NCBI RefSeq assembly: GCF_015775515.1
Contig: NZ_CP065383.1
Coordinates: 2,604,001 to 2,668,000, forward strand
Direction: 5' to 3'
Origin: Atribacter laminatus
Lineage (GTDB): Bacteria > Atribacterota > Atribacteria > Atribacterales > Atribacteraceae
Length of the DNA: 64,000 nucleotides
Shown: piece after piece, positions 18,522-27,298 of the stretch
Position numbering within the stretch: the stretch's first letter is position 1
Layout of the letters: every line of letters begins with the position of its first letter
Notes under the pieces: generated by a model
The model's input: only the letters and a program-made list of their open reading frames with translations
What the model was told of the DNA's origin: nothing
Database searches by the model: none
Program-made: the position numbers and the translations under genes

Positions 18522-19459
18522 AAATAGAAAACCTTAAAAAATCCTTTAAAAAATTAGATGTACTCAAAGGAGTCAATTTAACCGTCAAACCAGGTGAGGT
18601 ATTAACTTTACTGGGTCCCAACGGTGCTGGGAAAACAACAATTATCCGCATCTTAAGCACGTTATTGAAACCGGATAGCGGAAAGGTCATCGTTAACGGT
18701 TATAATCTCAAAACCCAAGCCCAGGAAATCCGCCAAAGCATTGGTCTTACTGGTCAGTATACCGCTGTGGATGAATATCTCACCGGATTGGAAAATCTGG
18801 AAATGATGGGAAGACTCTACCATTTGAATCGAACTGAAATAAAACAGCGGGTTCCGAAGTTATTGGAACAGTTTGACCTTATGGAAGCGGCTCGTCGGCC
18901 AGTAAAAAATTATTCAGGAGGGATGCGCCGCAAACTTGACTTAGCTGCTGGCTTAATTGCATCTCCTCCCATCGTTTTTTTAGATGAACCGACCAGTTCC
19001 CTTGATCCCCGCAGCCGTCTCGCCGTTTGGGAAATTATAAAATATTTAGTATCTGAAGGAATAACAGTTTTTTTAACTACTCAGCATCTGGAAGAAGCCG
19101 ATACCTTAGCTGATCGAGTAGCGGTGATTAATGGTGGCCGTATTATTGCCAACGATACTCCGGAACGTTTAAAAAATCTGGTTGGGAAGGAGCGCTTGGA
19201 ATTGGTTTTTAAGACTTCCGAGGATTTTGCCCGAGCTTTGACCATCATCAAGGGGAGTGAGCTGTACCATGATCAAAAAACCAACACGGTGAGTTTAGCT
19301 GTGGAAAGAGGGGTAATTGATATTCAAGAAATCTTGAATCGAATGGAGAAAGCCGGGATTCAGGTTGAGACTCTAACTCTTCGCAAACCAACTTTGGATG
19401 ATGTCTTTATGCATTTTACCGGTCGGAAATCTGAAGAAGGGGAGGGATTGAAGGCATGA
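18503..19459 (+). CDS. ABC exporter ATP-binding protein (DrrA-like)
   Basis: A 318-residue ATPase of the daunorubicin-resistance (DrrA) family. Walker A is GPNGAGKTT (about residue 40), the signature is YSGGMRRKLDLA and Walker B is VFLDEPTSSLDP. A C-terminal region (LELVFKTSEDFARAL to LRKPTLDDVFMHFTG) is typical of DrrA. A GTG start is used with GGAAGGAAGG 7 bases upstream. The gene overlaps its permease partner by 4 bp. It probably drives export of a hydrophobic compound or lipid; the substrate is unknown. Confidence 0.92.
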   Translation: MHEYAIEIENLKKSFKKLDVLKGVNLTVKPGEVLTLLGPNGAGKTTIIRILSTLLKPDSGKVIVNGYNLKTQAQEIRQSIGLTGQYTAVDEYLTGLENLEMMGRLYHLNRTEIKQRVPKLLEQFDLMEAARRPVKNYSGGMRRKLDLAAGLIASPPIVFLDEPTSSLDPRSRLAVWEIIKYLVSEGITVFLTTQHLEEADTLADRVAVINGGRIIANDTPERLKNLVGKERLELVFKTSEDFARALTIIKGSELYHDQKTNTVSLAVERGVIDIQEILNRMEKAGIQVETLTLRKPTLDDVFMHFTGRKSEEGEGLKA

Positions 19460-20247
19460 AAAGACAATCTCTCTATCAGAAAGCTTGCTGGTTAGCGAAT
19501 GATATTCAAGTGCTTTTTATTCGCAGCCTCAAACATATCTATAAGAATTATGACCAATTGCTTGGCTTGACTATTCAACCGATCATGTTTATGCTCCTCT
19601 TCCGATATGTCCTGGGTGGCGCTATTTTGGTTGAAGAGGGGACTTATATAAATTTTCTGATGGCAGGTATTCTTATCCAAGGAGTGGCATTTGGTTCTTT
19701 AACCACTTCCTATAGCATTGCGATGGACCTCCAGCGGGGCATTATCGACCGCCTAAAGACGCTCCCCATTGCCAGCTGGGCGGTAATGATGGGGCACGTA
19801 GCCGGTGATCTGGTCCGTAATACTCTTCAAGCAGTTATTATTATTTTTATGGGGCTGTTGGTCGGTTTTCATCCTTCAGCATCAGTACCGGATTGGGTAG
19901 TAATCGCTGTTTTAGTTTTTCTTTTTACTCTAGCCGTTTCTTGGATGGCTGCCATTATGGGATTAGCAGCAAAAACTCTGGAATCGGTTTCTTGGATAGG
20001 CTTTCTGGTTATGTTTCCTCTGACCTTTGCCAGTGCTGCCTTTGTCCCGACCAAAACCATGCCTCCTGTGCTTCGAACTTTTGCCGAGAATCAACCGGTC
20101 ACCCACATAGTGGAAGCTATACGCGCTCTGACACTAGGAAAATCAGCAGGTCAGCATCTATGGTTCGCTCTGGTATGGTGCATGGCAATCATTATTATTT
20201 CAATTCCCGTTGCAGCCTACTTATTCAGAAGACATGGAGGTAAGTAG
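19456..20247 (+). CDS. ABC-2 type exporter permease (DrrB-like)
   Basis: A 263-residue permease with six predicted helices and the ABC-2 features YVLGGAI, YINFLMAGILIQG and SYSIAMDLQRGIIDRLKTLPI. An FVPTKTMPPVLRTFAENQPVTHIVEAIR segment near the C terminus is typical of DrrB. The ATGA overlap with the ATPase gene indicates translational coupling. Together they form a two-gene exporter. Confidence 0.92.
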   Translation: MKRQSLYQKACWLANDIQVLFIRSLKHIYKNYDQLLGLTIQPIMFMLLFRYVLGGAILVEEGTYINFLMAGILIQGVAFGSLTTSYSIAMDLQRGIIDRLKTLPIASWAVMMGHVAGDLVRNTLQAVIIIFMGLLVGFHPSASVPDWVVIAVLVFLFTLAVSWMAAIMGLAAKTLESVSWIGFLVMFPLTFASAAFVPTKTMPPVLRTFAENQPVTHIVEAIRALTLGKSAGQHLWFALVWCMAIIIISIPVAAYLFRRHGGK

Positions 20248-20665
20248 TTCAAGGGAGAAGGGTCTTAGTGAATGTGTCATCCTGAGCCCTCTTCTTTTCT
20301 CCTTTTTCTCCCCCTCGCCCCCTCGCGCCCTCTCCCCCTCAGTATTTAATGGCGTGAGGATCTCATCAATCCAATCCGTCATTGCGAGACCTCGCTTTTT
20401 GAGGTCGTGGCAATCTCATTTTTTTATAATTTCTTCTTCATAAAATTTTAAAGGATGTGATTCTAACGTCGTCCGGCAAAAAACACCGGACTCCTCAGAA
20501 AAAAGAATAGCTAAAAGAGATTTCCACGTCGTCCAACCAAAAAACGATTAGATTCCTCGCAATGACGGATTTAGATACCTCATCCTCTTATACTGACTGG
20601 TAAATGGTACGGGGGCAGTTTAAGCTATATGGTGGTTTATACGGAAGGCAAGGTCTTATCAGTAC
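20248..20665. repeat. Intergenic repeat block 3
   Basis: Contains a GATGAGAT-type module with an unusually long C-rich interior at 20276-20366 (the reverse-complement form of the copies at 18081 and 57306). A copy with inner stem GACCTC/GAGGTC follows at 20378-20418, and two decayed copies lie near 20455-20505 and 20518-20565. It sits between two convergent genes. No coding sequence is supported. Confidence 0.75.
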
Positions 20666-21490
20666 TTATTTCTGGCAATGTTCACAGAAATAAATACTCC
20701 CTCCCAAATAGGCTTCCTTTTTTATAATTGTTCCGCAAATAGGGCAGGGCTGGTTGGCGGTATTTTTGCATAGAATAGTCTGATACCCACCAGGGTGACC
20801 GAAGAGGTCCAGCTCAGTATCACGTCCGCCTTTTTCTGTCATAGCCATAAGTGTAGATCGAACCGCCTGATACAAGGTTTTCTTGTCATCCTCAGAAAGA
20901 TTGTTAACTTTTCGTTTGGGATGCATTTTCGCATTGAAGAGAATATCCTGCAACACACCATTCCCGAGCCCAGGAATTCTTTGTTTGGTTGCCAGCAATG
21001 CCTTAAGGCTGAGTTTCTGTGCATCTGAAGGAGAAATGATTTGATAAAAATAACTCTCATTAAAATCAGGTGATAAGGGGGAAGTCTTTTCCTTGGCAAT
21101 GAAATAGTAAGGATTATCCAATTCACCAGCAGGGAATGCCCCTAATCCTCCATACATCTGGACTGAAGCGCTCAGAGCGGCACGATCGTCAAATTCAATA
21201 AGGAGTTGATGGCGAGCTGGACGGGGTTCGCCTTCTTTATGCAATCTTAGATTTACCCCTTCAGTAAACAAAAGCCGATTCTCCTCAACATCCATTTCAA
21301 CCATGCTTCCAAAACCGCGGGCCTCTCCACATTTTTTATGAATAAGTAAATTGGGATATTCAGCTGGCTTTCCAAAATACCAGGCTAATTTATGAGGAGT
21401 TTGCTCAGCAATTACACTCGTAATTCTTTTTCCTGAGAAAGTTGTTCTCAATTGACCGGCCATATTCATCGCTTCTGGTAATTCGATCAT
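20666..21490 (-). CDS. Fpg/Nei family DNA glycosylase (endonuclease VIII-like)
   Basis: A 274-residue base-excision repair protein. It has the N-terminal MIELPEA helix, an H2TH region (IPGLGNGVLQDILFNAKMHPKRK near residues 170-192) and a C-terminal zinc finger CPIC...FCEHC. In classical Fpg/Nei enzymes Met is removed and Pro becomes the N-terminal nucleophile, followed by Glu. Here Ile takes the Pro position while Glu is kept. A family with this MIELPE start is common in anaerobes, so this is a subfamily trait rather than a decay product. Its chemistry may differ from classical Fpg. It is monocistronic with a GGAGG-type site. Confidence 0.88.
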   Translation of the reverse strand: MIELPEAMNMAGQLRTTFSGKRITSVIAEQTPHKLAWYFGKPAEYPNLLIHKKCGEARGFGSMVEMDVEENRLLFTEGVNLRLHKEGEPRPARHQLLIEFDDRAALSASVQMYGGLGAFPAGELDNPYYFIAKEKTSPLSPDFNESYFYQIISPSDAQKLSLKALLATKQRIPGLGNGVLQDILFNAKMHPKRKVNNLSEDDKKTLYQAVRSTLMAMTEKGGRDTELDLFGHPGGYQTILCKNTANQPCPICGTIIKKEAYLGGSIYFCEHCQK

Positions 21491-21857
21491 AATCCCACCT
21501 CCTTTAATTTGCCCCTCATTTTATCCTTTCTAAATCATTTTACAATAATACGAGGAAGGACGACTCAAAAATAGATTTTATAGCCTTCAAATTACCTGGA
21601 ATAATATCCCTTTAATTCTTCTTTTATTCTATAACTCAATTTTTCTAAATAGCTAGCGATAAAAATAAAACCAGAAACGACCGATGCATATCAGCTAATA
21701 ACCGGTAAAAAATATGCAAACAAGTACTTTCACCTTTATTTAGCTTTAAGAAATAAGTGAACACCTATAAGAGGAAAACTTTAAAAATGGCGTTTCATTC
21801 AATATCAATTTCAGAGCCAGGATAAGTTGAACTTTTGGAATTTAAGGAGTGAGAACA
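21491..21857. other. Gene-free AT-rich stretch
   Basis: Sits between the divergent DNA glycosylase and sugar dehydrogenase genes and must hold both promoters. I see no repeat module, RNA or convincing promoter match apart from AAGGAG before the ATG at 21858. Confidence 0.4.
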
Positions 21858-22997
21858 ATGAATAAGTCAATGATAAATAGAATTTTAGGTATTATGATGA
21901 TCCTCGGCATATTTGCTTTCTCTTCCGTCACTCTTTTAGCAGCTGACGGTTTTCCCGATAGAATGGTTCCAGAGCCTCCCGGTATCATAGTCGAACGATG
22001 GGTTGAGAACTTGGAAATCCCCTGGTCTCTCATTTTCCTCCCCAACAATCGCGCCTTGGTAAGTGAGCGTCCGGGAAGAATTCGATTGATCGAAAACGGA
22101 ATTCTTCGAGAAGAACCCTACGCAACTCTTGAGGTTACCCATATTGGAGAAGGGGGGTTAATGGGTCTGGCCCTCCATCCCAATTATCCAGAGGAACCCT
22201 ATATATATGCAATGCATACCTTTCAGGGAGCAACCGGCTTGGTTAATCGGATAATATTACTTCGTGACCAAGGCAATAGGGCAGTTTTTGAACGAGTAAT
22301 TTTTGATGATATCCCGGGAGGACGGAATCATAATGGCGGCCGGATAGCTTTTGGACCGGATGGAATGCTTTATGCAACAACTGGAGAAACCTTTCAGGGT
22401 AAGCTGGCTCAGGACCTCGATTCCTGGGGTGGTAAAATTCTTCGTCTAACTCCCGATGGAAAGATACCCAATGATAATCCTTTTCCTGGGTCGCCGGTTT
22501 ACTCCTATGGAAATCGCAACCCGCAGGGCTTAGCTTGGCATCCCGAAACCGGTGATCTCTTTTCCTCCGAACATGGACCATCTGGCGAACAGGGATGGCG
22601 GGGTCATGATGAAATCAATCTGATCATCCCGGGAGGAAATTATGGGTGGCCTATAGAAATAGGAATTCACCAAAACCCTGCTTTCATCGGGCCGATTGTC
22701 TTCTGGCAAAACTCAACTCCTCCAACCGGAATGACTTTTTTCCGGAAGGATCTTTTTGTTGCTTCTCTCAGAAGCCAAGCCTTGCTCAGGATTATCTTAG
22801 AGATCAAAGATGGCGATTACCAAGTCAAGGAAATAGAGCGATGGTTTGCCAGTGGTCCGTCTGCTGGACACTTTGGAAGACTTCGAGATGTGGTTAAAGG
22901 CCCGGATGGCAATTTATACCTTTTAACCAGTAATCGCGATGGAAGAGGGCGACCTCGACCAGGTGACGATACTATCTTGCGTTTGATTTTTCCTTAG
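21858..22997 (+). CDS. Secreted PQQ-dependent sugar dehydrogenase (soluble GDH/Asd family)
   Basis: A 379-residue six-bladed beta-propeller of the soluble glucose/aldose sugar dehydrogenase family, with a signal peptide (hydrophobic residues 10-26, cleavage near LLAADG). Motifs include LEIPWSLIFLPNNRALVSERPGRI, GGLMGLALHP, GGRNHNGGRIAFGPDGMLY, YGNRNPQGLAWHP and GGNYGWP. Members oxidise aldoses with PQQ in the periplasm, passing electrons to the envelope. No PQQ synthesis genes are visible here, so the cofactor would come from elsewhere. AAGGAG with 8-base spacing favours ATG 21858 over GTG 21849. Confidence 0.88.
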   Translation: MNKSMINRILGIMMILGIFAFSSVTLLAADGFPDRMVPEPPGIIVERWVENLEIPWSLIFLPNNRALVSERPGRIRLIENGILREEPYATLEVTHIGEGGLMGLALHPNYPEEPYIYAMHTFQGATGLVNRIILLRDQGNRAVFERVIFDDIPGGRNHNGGRIAFGPDGMLYATTGETFQGKLAQDLDSWGGKILRLTPDGKIPNDNPFPGSPVYSYGNRNPQGLAWHPETGDLFSSEHGPSGEQGWRGHDEINLIIPGGNYGWPIEIGIHQNPAFIGPIVFWQNSTPPTGMTFFRKDLFVASLRSQALLRIILEIKDGDYQVKEIERWFASGPSAGHFGRLRDVVKGPDGNLYLLTSNRDGRGRPRPGDDTILRLIFP

Positions 22998-23354
22998 TTT
23001 CTTGGTCAATTCAGACAAAAAAGTTGATTAGCGAAGCTTTTCTCCCATTTCCGAGTTTGTTGTTTCAAGAATTTTATCGAATCGGATCTTCTCATTTCTA
23101 TTTATATAGAACTAAAGATTTTGGTTATTATGCCGATATTTTTTAAGAAAGACGTGGGACAAAATCTAGGTAAAGATATTCGAAACGTCTTATGGCTGAG
23201 CGAACTTTTTTAAGAAAATAACCAATTTAACTCATCTTAAAATTCCATCAATTCATTTTTTATTGCTGATTTCTTTATTCGTCTTATGAACTCACTCTAA
23301 AAATTCAAATAATTGAAAAATGAATGAAAATATCTTAGTAACGGATAAAAAATA
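22998..23354. other. Gene-free stretch upstream of the HD-GYP gene
   Basis: AT-rich, without repeat modules. The following ATG at 23355 has only a weak ribosome site, so the start is less certain than for most genes here. No terminator with a clear stem was found after the dehydrogenase gene. Confidence 0.4.
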
Positions 23355-26081
23355 ATGAAAATATCTACGGCTTTATTAAAAAAAATTCAGCCCTCTCAAA
23401 ACACTCCAACTCTATTTACCATTTTTATTAGTCTTTATGCTGTCTTTCTTTTTTTAGGAGCGTATTATTTTCCCACCATCATAACGACAATATTAATCCT
23501 TCCCTTTTTTATGATTAGTGCTTACCGTTGGAAATTAGTTGGAGGGATATTATCCAGTGTTTGGAGTGTTATACTCATAATTTTCTCCTCAGTTACCCAC
23601 CACCATTCTCTCCTTCAAGATCTCATCGTGAGTTTATCCTCCTATATGGTAATCGGCTTATTACTAGTCATCTTATACAATTATTTAGAAAACCAGAATC
23701 TCAAATTAAAGGAAAGCGAAAATCTTTACCGACAACTTTTTGAGCAAGCTAACGATGCCATCCTGATTGTAGATAATGAAGGAAAAATTGTTAATTGTAA
23801 CAATGTTGCCAGTAATCTGATTGGATATAGTCGCAACCAGCTTTTGTCCAAAAACTTAAAGGAATTCATTATCCCTCGCCCTGAACAAATAAATCAATTA
23901 GAAAACATGGACCCTCAATCGGGGGAATGGACTCTTCGCAATACTCAAGGTCGTGAAATTCTTTTTGAGGTAACTATCACTAAAATTCAAAATGGACTTT
24001 TCCTTGGAACCGGAAGGGATATCACTATAAAGAAGCAAATGGAAGAAGCCCTACGGAGTGAGTGGAAACGAGCCCAAACCTATCTGGAATTGGTACAGGT
24101 CATCCTTGTTGCTTTAGACAATCAAGGAAGAGTGACGCTCATCAACCGGAAAGGGCGGGAAATTCTTGGTTTCGAAGCCGAGGAAATCATTGGAAAAAAT
24201 TGGTTCGATTATTTCATTCCAAAAAGCCTAAGAACATCGATAAAATCAGTTTTTCAAAAAATAACCTCAGGAGAAATTCAATCTTTTGAACAGTATGAAA
24301 ACTCCATTGTAAATAAAGCTGGTGAAGAAATACTCATTGCTTGGCAAAATACTTTTTTATACGATAACACCGGGGAAATCATCGGTACTCTCAGTGCCGG
24401 GGAAGATATCACCGAAAGAAAAAGAACTGAGAATCAAATTAAAGAACAAATAAATACCTTGGAGGTTTTATACAAATTATCACAAGAATTTACTAAAACT
24501 TTAAATCTAAAAGAAAGAGCTAACGAAATTGTGCAGACTTGTGTTGAAAGGTTTGGTGTTTGTTTAGCTTGGTTAGCTCAGGTTGAACCAGGTGGTCGAG
24601 TAAAAATTATTGCCCAATACCCATTAGAACATTCTTACCCTCAGCAAATAAAAATACGCTGGGACGAAACTCCTGAAGGGCAGGGACCTTCCGGTCGGGC
24701 AATTCGGAGTGGGACTTATCAAATTGTTGAAGAAAGCACTACCGATCCTTCTTTCACCCCTTGGAAAGTACAAGCTATGCAAGCTGGTTTTGTAACTTCT
24801 GCTGCTTTCCCCCTCATCGGTCGTGGTCGGACTTTTGGAACATTGAATCTTTACAGTAAAACACCGGGCTTCTTTCATCCAGAGCGCTTAGAATTATTCC
24901 AAACCATAGCCCATCATGCGGCATCATCCTTAGAAAATGCCCGTTTATTTGAAGAAACCGAACAACGCCTTAAGCATATCCAAGCTTTACGTACCATCGA
25001 TATGGCTATTTCAGGAAGTAGTGAACCAATGTTGGCTCAAAAAGTTGCCTTGGAGCAGATTGTTCAGCGGTTAGAAATTGATGCTGCTTCTTTATTGCGC
25101 TATGACCCCCAGCAACAAACTTTAATCTATGCTGAGGGAATTGGTTTTCGCACTCCTGCTATCGAAAAAACCTCTTTGAAATTAGGCGACGCTTTTGCCG
25201 GCCAAGCTGCTTTGGAACGTCAAATCATTTCCATTCCAAATGTGAGCGATCATAGCACTTATTGTCAAACCAATCTTTTCCGGGATGAAGGCTTCATTTC
25301 ATATTATGCTGTACCTCTCTTAGCCAAAGGGCGGTTGTTTGGGGTCCTGGAAATTTTTAATCGCTCTCTCCATATCGGGAGTGAGGAATGGTACGATTTT
25401 TTGAGAAGCCTGGCTGAACAGGTGGTTATTGCAGTCGAGAAAGAAGAATTGCTTTACAACTTGGAAAAAACTAATGCTTTGCTGATCGAAACCTATGATG
25501 CGACCATTGAAGGTTGGGCTTATGCTTTAGACCTCAAAGATAGGGAAACGGAGAATCATAGTAAACGAGTGACCGAGTTAACTCTTCTCATCGCTCGAGA
25601 AATGGGAGTCGAAGAAAAAGACTTAGTACACATTCGGCGTGGAGCGCTCCTTCACGACATCGGTAAAATGGGTATTCATGACTCAATTCTTTTTAAACCA
25701 GGAAAGCTTACCAAGGAAGAATGGGAAATAATGAGGAAGCATCCAATTTATGCCTATGAGATGCTTTCACCCATTCAATATCTACACCCAGCTATCGACA
25801 TTCCTTACTGTCATCATGAAAGATGGGATGGGAGTGGGTATCCCCAAGGCCTAAAAGGCGAAGCTATTCCACTTTCGGCTCGAATTTTTGCCGTTGCCGA
25901 TAACTTTGATGCCTTGACCAGCAAACGCCCTTATCGTGATGCCTGGCCAGTTAAAAAAGCTCTTGACTATATTCGTAAACAAAGTGGGAAAATGTTTGAT
26001 CCTCGGGTAGTCGAGGTATTTCTTCATTCAGATGCAATAAAAATTCTGCATAAAGAAAAACCCTCGACTTTAGGATATTAA
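23355..26081 (+). CDS. Membrane PAS-PAS-GAF-GAF-HD-GYP sensor, predicted cyclic-di-GMP phosphodiesterase
   Basis: 908 residues. Three to four N-terminal helices (residues 15-110) anchor the protein. PAS 1 (YRQLFEQANDAILIVD) and PAS 2 (LELVQVILVALDNQGRVTLIN) follow, each ending in a GRDIT/GEDIT segment. Two GAF domains come next, at about 370-530 and 545-690. The C-terminal HD-GYP domain has LLHDIGKMGIHDSIL, KHPIYAYEML, CHHERWDGSGYPQGLKG and ARIFAVADNFDALTS, and all metal-site residues look intact. Likely role: hydrolysis of cyclic-di-GMP in response to redox, ligand or small-molecule signals. It is monocistronic. Confidence 0.93.
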   Translation: MKISTALLKKIQPSQNTPTLFTIFISLYAVFLFLGAYYFPTIITTILILPFFMISAYRWKLVGGILSSVWSVILIIFSSVTHHHSLLQDLIVSLSSYMVIGLLLVILYNYLENQNLKLKESENLYRQLFEQANDAILIVDNEGKIVNCNNVASNLIGYSRNQLLSKNLKEFIIPRPEQINQLENMDPQSGEWTLRNTQGREILFEVTITKIQNGLFLGTGRDITIKKQMEEALRSEWKRAQTYLELVQVILVALDNQGRVTLINRKGREILGFEAEEIIGKNWFDYFIPKSLRTSIKSVFQKITSGEIQSFEQYENSIVNKAGEEILIAWQNTFLYDNTGEIIGTLSAGEDITERKRTENQIKEQINTLEVLYKLSQEFTKTLNLKERANEIVQTCVERFGVCLAWLAQVEPGGRVKIIAQYPLEHSYPQQIKIRWDETPEGQGPSGRAIRSGTYQIVEESTTDPSFTPWKVQAMQAGFVTSAAFPLIGRGRTFGTLNLYSKTPGFFHPERLELFQTIAHHAASSLENARLFEETEQRLKHIQALRTIDMAISGSSEPMLAQKVALEQIVQRLEIDAASLLRYDPQQQTLIYAEGIGFRTPAIEKTSLKLGDAFAGQAALERQIISIPNVSDHSTYCQTNLFRDEGFISYYAVPLLAKGRLFGVLEIFNRSLHIGSEEWYDFLRSLAEQVVIAVEKEELLYNLEKTNALLIETYDATIEGWAYALDLKDRETENHSKRVTELTLLIAREMGVEEKDLVHIRRGALLHDIGKMGIHDSILFKPGKLTKEEWEIMRKHPIYAYEMLSPIQYLHPAIDIPYCHHERWDGSGYPQGLKGEAIPLSARIFAVADNFDALTSKRPYRDAWPVKKALDYIRKQSGKMFDPRVVEVFLHSDAIKILHKEKPSTLGY

Positions 26082-27298
26082 TTTTTCAATAAAAAAACTG
26101 AGTATAATACAATTAAAATATAAATTTCAATTATTCTTTCCATAGAAACATGCGATAATAAGGATAGACTTTCATGCCATTTTCGTGGCACCAAATAAGG
26201 ATGAAAATCCAAGATTCGACATGCCATGGCATGTCGCTACATTAGTCGGGCACAATTTATTGTGCCACTCCATATTTTGATTCTTTTGTAGGGCTTGATT
26301 TATCATGCCAGCATATAGATTTTCAGGATAGACCCTCATGCTGCTTTCGCAGCACCAGATGAATATGAAAATAAGTTGCCCCCTCACCCTGGCCCTCTCC
26401 CACCGAGGGGCGAGGGAAAAAAGAACAAAAGAATTCAGAGTTCCTTCTCCCTGGATGGGAGAAGGTGAGGATGAGGGTGAAAGCCCTGGATGAGATTCTG
26501 GTGAGTTACTTAATATGAGTTACCTTTAAAAAATCATTCCGGTATTTTCAGGATAGACTTGTTCCTCATACGGAACAGGTATTTTCAGGATAGACTTTCA
26601 TGCCATTTTCGTGGCACCAAAATAGAATGAAAATATATACTCAAGAATCAATTTCCCCCTTTAGCAAAGGGGGTGAGGGGGATTTAAATTTTTTCCTGTT
26701 CCGTCATTCAGACTGTGTCACAATCCCTTTCACACACCAAGAAGAGCTTGAAAGTGGAGGATACATTCTATTTATCTTCAGTTTTTTGGTTATCTATTCC
26801 CAATATTACTGTAAAATATTAACATAAGAGGTGGTAAAAAATTTACAGAATAATTATGACACAGCCTGATTGCGAGGAGCATCCTATGCGACGTGGCAAT
26901 CTCTGCCACCTAATTTGTCATTCTGAGGAGTCTGGTGTCTTCTCCCGGACGACGTGAGAATCTCATCCTTTTCAATCTTTTCCAAAATTAAAATATAAAA
27001 AGATGAGATCCTCACGGCTTCTGAATGAGAAGCCTCAGGATGACGCTGGCTGCGTCAGATGAGATCCTCACGGCTTCTGAATGCGAAGCCTCAGGATGAC
27101 GGATTAAAGGCACACCCCCCTTTATCCCCCCTCAATGGGGGAATTTATAAGATGGTATTTTCAGGATAGACCTTCATGCTATTTTGCCGCACCAGATGAG
27201 GATGAAAACGAGTTGCCCCCTCACCCTGACCCTTTCCCACGAAGGGGCGAGGGAAAAAAGAAAAAAAGAATTCATAGTTCCTTCTCCCTTGATGGGAG
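26082..27298. repeat. Intergenic repeat block 4 (1.2 kb), host of an IS481 insertion
   Basis: Holds GATAGAC hairpin modules at 26160-26208, 26320-26373, 26541-26580 (short form with GTTCC/GGAAC), 26580-26634 and 27155-27208. The CATGCCATGGCATG palindrome lies at 26217-26236 and GGGC palindromes at 26249-26312. Pyrimidine/purine palindromes occur at 26378-26490 and 27214-27298. GATGAGAT-type modules lie at 26919-26969, 27001-27045 and 27057-27101, and the second 160-bp MITE at 26709-26868. The final palindrome is interrupted by the IS and continues at 28605. No gene is supported. Confidence 0.85.
26709..26868 (-). mobile_element. 160-bp MITE-like element, copy 2
   Basis: The same 160-bp element as at 17631 but with the interior inverted. 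Termini are CAGACTGTGTCACAAT and ATTATGACACAGCCTG, flanked by ATT (26706-26708 and 26869-26871). It again interrupts a GTCATTGCGAGG module, with flanks nearly identical to those of copy 1 for more than 40 bp on each side. Confidence 0.85.
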
